From contig CP142453.1 in assembly GCA_038049695.1 (NCBI GenBank), positions 127,385,001-127,449,000 of the forward strand: DNA of 64,000 nucleotides, read 5' to 3'. The notes beneath the pieces were generated by a model, which saw nothing but the letters and a program-made list of their open reading frames with translations, had not been told where the DNA came from and did no database searches. Both the position numbers and the translations under genes were made by a program. Source of the stretch: Cinnamomum chago (taxonomy: Eukaryota > Streptophyta > Magnoliopsida > Laurales > Lauraceae). Position 1 is the stretch's first letter, and each line of letters begins with the position of its first letter. Below are positions 32,801 to 43,559 of this stretch, in pieces.

Positions 32801-33732
32801 GGTCCAGCCTGAATGCGGACCACCGCAGCTGTGAAGTGCACCCTAATTCATCGTGCTGCCTGGATGCATGCCAATCACAGGAGCAGGGGGCTGAAAAGTT
32901 CTTGCCAATGGATTAAGGTTTTGCCAAAGATTGTCCCTTTTCTAGTTGATTGAATTTTTTTTTTAATGATTCAGACAATGGTCAGAACAGTTTCTAATTC
33001 AGGTGAGCATCAATTTATAGATTGGTGTGTGAGGGTTTAAATTGATGTAAGCCCCATCTACTGGACAAAAATGGTGTGCAGTTTTTGGAGAGTAGAGTTT
33101 TTATGGAATTAGTAATTTAATTTAATGTATTTGCAACTTATTTTTTATCAGGAGGATGAAGAGGCAGATTCAGCAGAGGTCGGGAAGTTTGATTCGGTTT
33201 GTGATTTCCCATATTTTTCAATCTTTGGTCTAGTTAGCTGTTTTTTTTTTTTTAATGAGACCTCATGAATGCTTATTATTTGGCGTTGTGTTGGCTGCAG
33301 AGTTATGACTATGACACTGATAGTGAGCAGCACAGTGATAGTTTAGAGAGTTCCAGCAGCTTTGGGACATGGTTAGACGGTAAAGTCCTCACTCTTATCT
33401 CTGAATCATGCACATACTTTCTCGATGCTCATATAATTAGGGGTTCTATTGGGTTGTTTGGTATTGACTACGTGATGGCATGCAAACACACTGCGGATAG
33501 GGTCAGGTTTGACCACCAACCTTATCTCCAACCTGGTCATTAATCGTAGAAAAAGTTTCATTAGGAATCCTAAATTACCAAGTCAGGTCGTAGTCAGAAC
33601 AGGCATTGCCTCTACTTAATTAATTCTGTGTGTGTGTTTTCGACTTGCTCTCTAAGATTGCCCACTTACATCAAACATGTTAACTGAATGCTTGCCAATA
33701 CAGAGAAGTACAGGATTCGTGAATTTGATTAA
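29822..33732 (+). CDS. HMG-box protein with N-terminal Cys-His motif, seven exons
   Basis: Seven coding exons join in frame to 189 residues: 29822-29898, 30265-30420, 32012-32099, 32196-32291, 33152-33196, 33301-33379 and 33704-33732 (stop TAA). Every intron starts with GT and ends with AG, and each phase matches. Exon 1 encodes [12 protein letters not shown]; exon 2 adds [18 protein letters not shown], a Cys-x2-Cys ... His-x-Cys cluster that could bind zinc, and then RSPFRIF, the start of the HMG box. Exons 3 and 4 carry the rest of the box: [20 protein letters not shown] and [20 protein letters not shown]. Exons 5-7 give an acidic, serine-rich tail ([19 protein letters not shown]). HMG-box proteins bind and bend DNA in the nucleus. 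The RAPDGSAF plus Cys-cluster head followed by an HMG box is like plant HMGB7-type proteins as I recall them. The ATG at 29822 is the only in-frame one after an upstream stop near 29732. No lesion is seen. Confidence 0.85.
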
Positions 33733-33909
33733 CCTCAGTGGTGACCGAAGGAGGCTTAAATCAAAGAGCTACTTAAATAATAGAATGAAGTGCTGCTTTC
33801 CCTCTACAAGGCAAGTCATCTGGCTATTGTACAGAAGATTAGCATTTTAAGACCACCCCCAGGGGAAAGAAATCGTTTTGTTTGTGTGGAGAGTTCCAGT
33901 TCTGTGTCT

Positions 33910-34640
33910 TATTTTTGTCCAATTATAGCAGCAGAACATTTATTTAGAAAGGATTACTAAATAGGATCCTAGTGTCCCATATGATCATTTTGGATTGTTT
34001 GTTGGTTTTTAAGGATGATTGTTACTAAGAAGTAATCATCTGTGATGCGGCGTACTTTGTAAATCTGTATTAACTTAGTCAACACAACCTTTTTGGCTCT
34101 TGTGGCCATGGCATGTGCCCAGCGATGGGCTCATATGCATAGTTATTAATTTTGTACCATTGTCTGAAAGAACCAAAAGTTTTTGTCTCGGTCAAGCGCC
34201 CGAAATAAAATTTTACTTAGAACTTTTGGTTGAATTTATGCCAAAATGTGATTTTTCGGCTGAAATGATATTTAATGTAATTATTATTATTTACTTTCTA
34301 TACATATATGTTTTGTACTTCCTATATTTTCCCAAAATGTAATTCCCAGATTTTTTTACTAGAATACATATATATCATTTTATATTTTCCAACTCTTATG
34401 CCAACAAATCCCACCTTCATCTACCAAGATCTTATTAGAACAATATATTGTGGTATTTTCCCTCCAAAGAGGCAAAGACGGCCCCATCTTTGCTATATTA
34501 TACAGAGTACACCCAAGGGAAATTGTTGTTTATGTTCGGTTATATGTGTTCTTTTTGTCCAATTGTACAACCTTTAGCGATAGAACATTTATTCAGAAAG
34601 GACTTTTATCAGAGAACCCAATGTCCCATTATAATCATTT
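33910..34640. repeat. about 90-bp direct repeat downstream of the HMG gene
   Basis: The block at 33910-33995 recurs at 34548-34640: TTTTTGTCCAATT, AGAACATTTATT(T/C)AGAAAGGA, then TGTCCCAT and ATCATTTTG in the same order. It may be a duplicated piece of the 3' UTR. No coding frame is shared. Confidence 0.55.
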
Positions 34641-34719
34641 TGCTTGTAGTTGTGTTTTTAAAGAGGATGGATGCTTAAAAAATGGTGAAATGACCTCATA
34701 TTAACAAATGAGAAATATT

Positions 34720-34925
34720 TCTCATGGGAGCATCTCCTATGAGAGATATTTCTCATAGGAGTATTTTTCATATATGTGTGCCCACTTTTAAAAGGAAAAT
34801 GCTCTTACGAGAGATATCTTTTCATTAAATGAAAAATTGTGTGGGGCCCTCATATTTATATTTAATGCAGCAACTTAAATTTGAAGGCCCCTACTCATAT
34901 CTCTCATAGAAGCATCTTCCCTTTT
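34720..34925. repeat. weak inverted repeat, MITE-like
   Basis: GGGAGCATCTCCTATGAGAG near the left is mirrored by CTCTCATAGAAGCATCTTCCC at the right. Copies of GAGAGATATTTCTCAT are scattered between. No target duplication found. Confidence 0.4.
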
Positions 34926-34934
34926 AAAATTAAA

Positions 34935-36630
34935 ACCGTTGAATGATAAAAATAAAATGCTACAGATCTATGTCAAAATAGTTGGACATGAGATTTTGCG
35001 TGAGTGGGCCCATTTCAAAGTCTAACCATTGAGTAATAAAAATACTACAAAGTACAAATCTTTCAAATACATGGGGCAGGATACTCTGTTCGCGGGGACT
35101 GGGGACCTAGGTGGGCCCCACAAAGATGTCTGAACTGACGCTGCTATATGTCTTTCCTTTTTGGATTATTGTTTCCATTGCCTTTGCTTTTGCTCGACGG
35201 TTGCTCGAGTTAGCAAAACATCCACTTCTAATTAGATGGGAACTGTAAAAACAACTACTGGGCCAAGTGGCAAATTTGTGGGGCCATCCTAAACCAACGA
35301 CAGCATTTGGTTTTGAGAATCGGGGGGCCTAAGCAAAAGCAGAGTAGGTGAAGAAAACGTGTCCTTTGGAACAGTCTTTAAGGCATAATACCCACAAATA
35401 TTAGATTAGGCCCATTAGGGGCATATGCATGCCAGAAACCAGAAAGTGAATGGTACAGGGTACAGGGTACAGGGTACAGGGTACGGGAACAGGGAACGGG
35501 GCAAAGTGAAGCAGAGTACAAAATGTAAACTTTTCCCGTCCATTTTTCTTCCTTTCTGAAGAGTCTCTCTTGAAAAGCTGGGAGCACCTTTTTCTTGTCA
35601 TGGGTAAGCCTGTCCATGCCTCTCCCTAGATTTTTTTTTTTTTTTTCCTGCCACTTGAAAGTTCAGCCTGTTTCGCTGTTGTTTTGCTATGCATACATGG
35701 ACGTTGCAATGGCCACAACAGTCTGCAATGAAATTCAGTAGGTTCTGATTATTTGATGGGGCCGTAGCCAGCCTCTTTTAACTGTACTTGAAGGATGAAT
35801 AGGCGGAACATCCGACCTACCACTTATCCCAAAATTAATTTGTCATAGGAAATGACGCAACAATGATTTTATGGTGAGAGCAAGGGCTTGATTACAATTA
35901 TTACCGCTCACGAGCGAGGGTGGACGTTGACCTCAACATAATAGTAACCTTAACACATGTGAGAGGGGCTCACTATACAAATTTGGGTCTGGCCCATATT
36001 TCAGGTCATTGGCTAAATCCTGCCCTAAAATAATTAAATGGACTGGGCTCACTCAAACTTTGGCTCATTCCAAACCAACCAATGGACACCACGCTTTGCT
36101 CAACTTGTCAAAAGAGTCAGCCAGGCTCAACTCAAGCTGGCTTGTTAGGCGGTTAGACCTAGCCCTGCATGTGTATTTCACAAGTATCCCAGCATATATT
36201 AAACTTTAGTTTATTTATAACTTCTTGAAAATTAACTTGACAGGGAATGAAATATGATCATATCCTCCCAGTGGAATTGACCTTATAGACCAACCCACCT
36301 ACATTAAAATATCTTTTAATACTTATTTTGCTGTGGATCTTTTAAGGCCTCAAAGTTTTATACCTAGTGTCTGGTGAGATCCAGTTTTGTTAAATTTTTA
36401 GGCTATTTCTTATCCATGCACAGGTTTTACGTCCTTTTGTTCCAGTTGCTTTTTGATAATCGAAAGTGGACCCCAAATAATGGAGCTCCAACAGTGTCCA
36501 TACAGATAATGCCATGGAAAAACCTCCCATATACTTGAAAATATATGATTACTTGAATGGTATTTTCTGGATACCATCATGATCTTTTAAAAATATTACC
36601 CCAAAATAATAAACAAAGGAAATATCAGAA
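34935..36630. other. intergenic with a 7-bp tandem repeat
   Basis: No supported gene. At 35452-35484 the heptamer ACAGGGT repeats about five times; it resembles the plant telomere heptamer but differs at two positions. The remaining DNA is noncoding. Confidence 0.4.
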
Positions 36631-36637
36631 AAAAGTT

Positions 36638-36775
36638 GGTAGCTTAGTTGGCATTAGACCACGGTTTGCACCCGAATACATTGGGGCCACAAGGGACCCG
36701 GCTTTCTCTCCTGGGCCTGTAAGGATTATTCTAACCCAAAGGGCTGGAAACCCCGCGTTATCAAAAATAAAAAAT
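36638..36775 (+). mobile_element. degenerate Au-like SINE
   Basis: Box A is intact (GGTAGCTTAGTTGG), followed by AGACCACGGTTTGC. The box B region is damaged, but the tail GGGCCTGTAAGGATTATTC and AACCCAAAGGGCTGGAAACC is recognisable and ends in an A-rich run. An older copy than those at 7658 and 59424. Confidence 0.65.
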
Positions 36776-36839
36776 AAACATAAGAAATATAAAAAAAAAA
36801 GTGAAAAAATGAAAAAGAATCCATAAAAATGGTTTTAGC

Positions 36840-37500
36840 ATTGTTCTAAGTTTTTTTGTATTTATTTATTATCTTTTATTGTTTAGCCAATCTTTGTGAT
36901 ATTTTTTCAATGATACTTGAGGAAAACTCCAAATTTGCAAACATCCCTAAATTTAGATGAGGCAACAATTCTTTGACCTTCACCTCCATCAAGGTATGGT
37001 TCACAACGTGCATTTTTGCTGGGCAGGTAAGATCATTTTACAAGTTCATTTTCTTAACATTGTCCCTGACTACAGTCGGGTGGGGTAAGGTGAAAAAACA
37101 CTATCAAGAACATTATAAAATGGATGCCAAAATTCAGTAGAAGTTCTACAAAATGCTGGGAGGAAGGTCAATCACCTCCATGGATTCCCTTCTTTTTCCT
37201 TGAAATGTTGGATTTTAATTGTGGGAGATTTCAATAATAGTAAAGAGCATTGAAGTAAGCCTGTGATTGATGCTTGTAAAGGTTTATCTACATACTTTTG
37301 ATGTTTCTTAGCTAGATTCTCATTGTGCTGTACATTCTATATAATTATCCTTCCAGGGAATGGTTCAAGTATTATTTCATGGGTTTTTCTCATATCAACT
37401 CACTTCTATTTACACAGCAGGGCAGAAATCATGATGCGGTAATTAGCTAAAATATAGACCAGGAGAAAGGGGGGTAAGTATGTAACTCACATTAGTTTCC
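36840..37500. other. intergenic upstream of the kinase pseudogene
   Basis: No coding sequence recognised. A possible relic promoter cannot be told from background. Confidence 0.35.
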
Positions 37501-38799
37501 ATGACGGATGATGAAGGGCGAATCTAAATGCAAAGGTATGAATTGGGAAAATTACTGGGGCAAGGCACCTTTGCTAAGGTTTTCTATGCAAAGAATCTCA
37601 AAACCAACAAGGGTTGTGCCATAAAGGTAATCAACAAAGACAAGGTTTTGAAGGTTGGAGTGATTAATCAGATCAAGCGAGAGATCCAAGTAATGAGACT
37701 GGTCAGACAGCATAATGTCATCCAGCTCTATGAGGTCATGGCTAGCAGAACCAAGATGTACTTTGTCATGGAACATGTGAAGGGTGGGGACCTCTTTGAT
37801 CAGGTAAACAAGGGCAAGCTCAAAGAATATGTGGTGCGGAAATGCTTTCAGCAGCTGATCAGTGCAGTTGATTTCTGCCACAGTAGAGGTGTCTTTCACA
37901 GAGATTTAAAACTGGAAAATCTACTTCTAGATGAGAACGGTAATCTTAAGGTTTCGGATTTTGGATTGAGTGCACTTACAGAAAGCAAGTGGGAGGATGG
38001 TTTGCTTCACACACTTTGCGGTACTCCTGCTTATGTCGCTCCTGAAGTGATCAATAAGAAAGGTTACGATGGGGTGAAAGCTGATATTTGGTCCGTGTGG
38101 GGTGATCTTGTTTGTCCTTATGGCTGGTTATTTCCTTTCAATGGTTCAAATCTGATGGCAATGTATTGGAAGATCACTAAAGGAGAGTTCAAATGCCCTA
38201 ATTATTTTCCGTCTGAAGTCAGCAACTTGCTATTGAAGATCTTGGATCCTAACCCAGAAAGTAGAATTTCAACTAGAAAGATCATGCAGAATTCTTGGTT
38301 CAATAAGGGGTCCACCACTAAACCAATAAGTAAGGAATTGACTCCCTTGGACTCTAAGAGTATCCATGACAGTAAGGTAGAGTTTGTGAATCCTACAAAA
38401 CTTAATGCCTTTGATATCATCTCTCTTTCTTGGAGGCTTGATCTTTCTGGTTTGTTTGAGGGAAAGCACAATCAGAAAGAGACATGTTTTGCTTCTAAGA
38501 AGACTGCCTTATCCATTGTCTTGAAGCTGCAGGATATTGCTTGAGATTTAAGGTTCAATGTGAAGAAAGAGAAAGAAGGAGTAATGACATTTGAGGGCTC
38601 AGAGAAAGGGAAGAAGGGGGTGTTATCGATTGATGCTGAGATCTCTGAGGTCACTTCATCATTTCATCTGGTAGAGCTGAATAAGTCAGGCAGGGATACA
38701 TCGGAGTATCAGGAACTACTGAACAAGGATATAAGGCCAGCTCTCAATGACATTGTTTGGGTTTGGCAAGGTAATCAGCAACAGCTCAAGCCATATTGA
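37501..38799 (+). pseudogene. CIPK/SnRK3 protein kinase pseudogene
   Basis: One reading frame covers a full-length CBL-interacting protein kinase (about 432 codons) but is broken. Intact parts are the ATP loop GQGTFAKV, the lysine in AIK, the catalytic loop HRDLKLEN (usually HRDLKPEN), [18 protein letters not shown], the CBL-binding NAF motif ([10 protein letters not shown]) and the C-terminal phosphatase-interaction region (VLSIDAEISEV, SFHLVEL, DIRPALNDIVW). Lesions: an in-frame TAA at 37525-37527, just before the MQRYELG that relatives precede with a leucine; an extra G near 38095 and a lost base near 38132, which scramble 13 codons of kinase subdomain IX; and an in-frame TGA at 38542-38544 that cuts off the regulatory end. 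There are no introns, as in the intron-poor CIPK clade, so retrocopy and simple decay cannot be separated. A 338-residue truncated protein could still be made. Confidence 0.88.
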
Positions 38800-40500
38800 G
38801 TCTGCTTATCAGGCCAACATGTTTCTTCAGTGTAATTGGCAGGGTAATTTGACGCTCGAGCAAATTTTACCTTTATTTAATCCATTTTACATTACTTCTA
38901 TATCTGTTTTAAGAAATTTAACTTTTATGTTTTGTGTGCTTTATATCACATAGTTCTGTGAGCTAATTGCACACAATGGTATGTGATCTGAAAGCTGACA
39001 ATCAGGCTGGTTCTATAACTAATTATAAGGTGTATGAGATAGATAATGATAAGTGTATAAGTGAGGGTCCAGTCCTTGTCTTTAAGGTTGTACCTCTTGG
39101 TGGTTTGGCCTAATTAATGTTTTTGGTCGGATGGTTAAAGTAGTAAGATTATCCGAAGAAAAGAAAAGATTTATTTTTCAGTCCTTGGCTTTTCGCATAA
39201 TTATTCAGTAGTCAAAAGTCCTTATAGTATTGATAATTATTCCTTAGTCCAACTACAATTAACAAATGACAAGAATGCCCTTAGACCGAACTATTAAGAT
39301 CCAATTGTGAGTTTCTGCCCACTTTAAAAAACTGAAGGACATAAAAATCTTCGATAGACCCTCATCAATCTGCTTGCTCATCTCAGTAAAATGCTGACTA
39401 GATCATTTCAATTTGCATCTAAATTCCAACAGCACAGGAATTCAATTAGAAAATAAATATCACATAAATAACTTCCAAAAATTTTGGCTTTCTACATAAT
39501 CTTTGCTAGCTGAACCAAAAGATGGTTTTTTTTTTGCTGAAAGTGGAGCTAATTATTAAAGAGACATTGCAATACAAGCAAGTGTAGCCAAAGAGACATT
39601 CATTGTATTCATAATCCTACAAAATAGAGAACCACATATCACTCCACAGCAGTAATAAGTGGAATTGGAGAAATTGTTTGAAACAAGTAAATGACACTTC
39701 ATGTCTGTTGAGTTCCTGAAACCCCATGATTTAGCAAGTTGCTAATGAGCAATAAAATCTAGAAAATTGAGTGGCAAAGAAGGGGGGAAATTTTGTAATA
39801 CCCATTAGAAAAGGTTATAATAAAATTGTAAATTAGCTGTGTTCATCGTCATCAAAGCCTTATTCCATCCCTCTAGGGTCAGCTTGGTGACTTTGCCACT
39901 CATCTCTAATTAGGACTAATAACTAATTACTGTAGGAACACAAAGTGCTTGTTATGAGATCATTCCCCTCATGTTACAATCATTGAATGCTCGGCATCAT
40001 CTGGTCCTTGGCTACATGGCAATCTGAAGATAACATATGATGCACCCACAAACAGGTGGGAAGTCATTTCATGATTTGTGGATGAAGCTATTTTCACAAA
40101 AACAAGACCCATTTATCCTCGTCTTAATGAAGTTCCATGGTCCTTATGTTTTGATAACGCTACTCACCCGCGAATAACAGTTGTTTTGTTCTTTACAACA
40201 ACCAATTACAGGTGAATAGATTCACAGTTAAAGTGAGTTCAAGGCCATTGTCACAAATTGTAGGGATATTTTACAATTTGGGGTTCCTTCCTAGTGTCAT
40301 TTATAAGCCAATTCATACTTCAATTACTAAAACAGCTAAAAATACAACTATGATGCATACTTTTATTATAATAGAGAGTTCAGGTATCCCATCATAAGAC
40401 AACAGAAATCAGTAAAAGATCATCTATCAAATTTCAAATTCAAGCAGACATGAAAAGAAATTTCAACAGATAAAAACAAGGAAGAGGAAGAGAACTTCTT
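38800..40500. other. intergenic, no gene seen
   Basis: AT-rich noncoding DNA between the kinase pseudogene and the small membrane-protein gene. Short ORFs only; no element ends recognised. Confidence 0.4.
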
Positions 40501-40503
40501 CGA

Positions 40504-40843
40504 TCACCGCTGCTTTGAAGACGACATGGAATGAAGGTTCCTCCATAAGTAGCGGCCGCTCGCCATGTCGACGCAAGTCCAGAATCCAGATGCGATTGTA
40601 GAGAAGACCTGAATAACGAAATCGAAAGTTAGGATCTGTTTGGATGTAGAAATAAAAACCCAAGAGATTTGGAAGGAATGTATATACCTTGGAGGAGATT
40701 GGGACGGATTTATCTGTTTCGCTCTTGTCTTGCAGAGTATCGTCGGGATTTTGGGATTCTGGCTTGGATTTGAGGCCTTTTAGGACGAGAATTCCAGCAA
40801 ATGTTGCGGAGAGGAAGATCAAGATCAGACGGAGTGGGCACAT
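40504..40843 (-). CDS. conserved small plant membrane protein, two exons
   Basis: Exon 1 is 40688-40843 and exon 2 is 40504-40608, joined over a 79-bp intron (GT at 40687, AG at 40609; the intron reads GTATATACATTCC ... TTATTCAG). The product is 86 residues. Residues 4-24 are a membrane span or signal anchor (LRLILIFLSATFAGILVLKG), then an acidic and polar stretch, then the block GFWTCVDMASGRYLWRNL near the C-terminus. The N-terminal MCPLR, the single span and the FVDMASGRYLWRNL-type end are a pattern I remember from uncharacterised plant proteins, sometimes labelled methyltransferase-related without good reason. A longer frame starting at 41020 reads through the intron and is an artefact. 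Function unknown; likely an endomembrane protein. Confidence 0.78.
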
Positions 40844-41039
40844 TCTTTCGGCCGAGAGGAGACCAAATGGTCGGGATTTGTGGGAAGACTCCGAAAATAC
40901 ATAAGGGGGTGGGGTGGTCGGTGGTAGTGGGGGTGGGGGGGTGTCGTTTTCTGGTTGGGTGGGTGGTGTTTTTTTGTGTTCTGCAGGCCACCGAAATAGT
41001 GGTCTAACTTCGACTGCCAATCACCAATCACTCACAATC

Positions 41040-42623
41040 AACATTGAGTAGTGGCTATTAGTTAATGGTGCAAATTTAACGACTAGAATTACATATTTGA
41101 AAAATCACACATGACAGCAGCCGGGCTATGGGCATTGGATTATAAGTGATTCTAGATATTAATTTTAATGGGAATGTTTAGCGTTCATCTTGCGGTGACA
41201 ACTTTCGGTGGGGGCCACATTCACGCACATGTGATCTCATTTGGTACAAATTAAATAAATCGGACAATTAGATTGAGAGTCAAGTATTTTTTAATATTAA
41301 ATCGTTAATCATAGGTGGGCCTGCTTTATGAAAAACACAGCTGCAAGTCTTTTACAGTCAATTTTTATATTTAAAGTAGGTAAAAAGGTTATTTTAGGGC
41401 TATGAGCAATAGTGAACTGGTAATTGTTTCACTTCTAACCTCCGTACAGCAATGAAGAATTAAATTCACTCATACAACAGCTACTATATGGATATAACAC
41501 AAGCAAAACTAGATCAATGGGATTGGGAGTACACCCCGAATACAATGATCACATATGAAATAATTATGGTGTTTTCATGTTGAAATGATATTTTATATGG
41601 TGCGAGAAACGGAAGATACCCTAGTGGCAAGTGTGTTTCATGTCAGGCAGCTACCCACGTACACGTTGTCTCGTAAGTTGTAAACTAATACCACTCACCC
41701 ACCTAGCAAAGTGGTAACAAAAAAAAAATTTATATGGTCCATATGTATGAGAATAGTAGATTTACTAATCAATTGTGGGGACTTTATATAAGCTTTAAAA
41801 AGGCTGAGCAAGTTAGATGGACTCATGCATATATATATTCCATCCAATATTGGTCAACCATCACCATCATCGAAGACCTCTACTAATTATATTGGGGCGC
41901 ATTATTTCTATTTATCAATTTAGGTATATCATGAGACTGTGTGTAACTGTTTTCCACCTTGGAACAATCCATGGTGACAGAAACACCTGCTCCTATCAAT
42001 TGGCATTCATGACTCCCCTTAATCTGAAACTGATGTTAACCATTGTCCACCATTGAAATTGATTGAAGCCCCAAAAGTGTGGTTAATAATTCTTTGATGG
42101 ATCTCCTTTCCTTCTTTTTCAAAATCTTTTCGTCTGCAATTGCAAGGGCAGGGCATCCAAGTGGGCTCCATGGGAATGGTAGTATAAAATTTATTTCACG
42201 GCCCTTCAACGGATGGTCAATCTTGATGGATTTATGTTTAGCACTTCATCTACATGCGTGGTCAACTTCTTTAGTGGTATAGCAGAGTACGATTCTTTCC
42301 CTGGCATTTTAGGTTAGGACATGGCAGTATGAGAAAATTAGGCCACGCAAGTGGTGGGGTGCGCTTTACTTCATTGACTTTAATTAAAGCGATCCACCAC
42401 GTTCCCCTTTTGACCATCTGATCCGTCTCGCATGCTTCTCAACTAAACCAATTAGCAAAAACATCTCCAAAGGAGCTAATAACGAGAGATAAGATATATG
42501 TTTGTTTCTTTGTAAGGTGAGAGAAACTTGCCAGTAAGAATTAGGTCTTTTTACTCTACGGTGATCGTAAGTATACCGAAAGTATACTTATCACGATAGG
42601 GGTTGTCCACGTGGCAAATAGTG
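41040..42623. other. intergenic; small hairpin at its end
   Basis: No gene seen. Immediately before the repeat that starts at 42624, AAGTATACCGAAAGTATACTT (about 42570-42590) is a perfect 8-bp stem with a 5-base loop. Confidence 0.4.
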
Positions 42624-43165
42624 ATTCACTGTCGCACTGGGTAAAACCCCTTAGAAAATCCCTATTCGTCCAAAAGACACAGTGCTTCACGTATTTCCTT
42701 GGAATTTAGATTCATTTGTGTGTGAAACATGTAGTTGCATTATTATTTCATGATTAACCCTACACCGTGTATCATTGAGATCATAGTGAAATTTGGTACA
42801 CTTTACAAATGGAGATACCTGATATAATCAGGTTTTTTATCAGCAAAATATGAGCTTTCTCATGGGAAATCATATATTAATAAAATAGATTAATTTCTCC
42901 TTTGAGGGAGTTAGAACATAGACCACGCCTGGTAATGAGAACACCACGGCATTGGCCCAATTTCTCCCTAGTCTTTTAGATTTTTTGTCACCTCTTGTCA
43001 TTGATGTTTTTCCACGAGCCAATGGGGCTTGGACCCAGTGTAGCCCACATATACGGGAAAGAAGAGCCCACACAAGTTGTTTTTTGTCTTTTTCACCCTA
43101 GCCAAGGAGGTTTGGACCTAGTGTAGCCCATACATACGGAGAAGAGGAGACCTAGTGTAGCCTTG
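42624..43165 (+). repeat. dispersed repeat, copy 1 (no SINE)
   Basis: About 540 bp matching 59278-60130 in the same orientation: GGTAAAACCCCTTAGAAAAT, GCTTCACGTATTTCCTTGGAA, CCTGATATAATCAGGTTTTT, CAGACCACGCCTGGTAATGA (AGACC variant here) and CCCAGTGTAGCCCACA. It encodes nothing recognisable. Where copy 2 has a SINE, this copy reads straight through AACCCTACACCGTGTATCAT. Confidence 0.85.
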
Positions 43166-43169
43166 TTGG

Positions 43170-43555
43170 GGTTGACAAGCCCACTTACATAGTCAAACAG
43201 CCCTTCAAGTTTCCCTAGTGTTTCAAAAAAATAAAAAATAAAATAAAATAAAATAGCAATTTAGCGAATGTTGAAACAAGGTCAAATAAGAAAGAGATGC
43301 TGATGAAGGTAAAATACATATTCAAGATGGGATATTCAAGTAAGCAAACCACTGAGTGGGACCCACCTTATGGCCCATCCAAATGGACCGCACATGTTTC
43401 TCAAAAATTTACACAAGTCGTTATACTAATGAACCACGGTTGAAGGGTTAGAGGTATCTAAGTTGGCCTCACTTACATCTTTCGATCCCCCTGTCCCATT
43501 ACCTATAGGGTCCAAAGGTTGGCTCCACTCAGAGGTCATCACCATAAGACTGTAA
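43170..43555. other. intergenic, 3' side of the subtilase relic
   Basis: Noncoding; an (AAAAT)n-like A-rich run lies at 43227-43255. Confidence 0.4.
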
Positions 43556-43559
43556 AGAC

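Noticed and set aside
35596..35612. First exon ATG followed by GTAAGCC donor
   Set aside because: No downstream exon with recognisable coding sequence could be linked to it.
37552..37899. 115-codon minus-strand ORF
   Set aside because: Antisense of the CIPK pseudogene.
40463..41020. 185-residue single-exon protein
   Set aside because: The second half changes frame relative to the conserved GFWTCVDMASGRYLWRNL block; a GT-AG intron explains it better.
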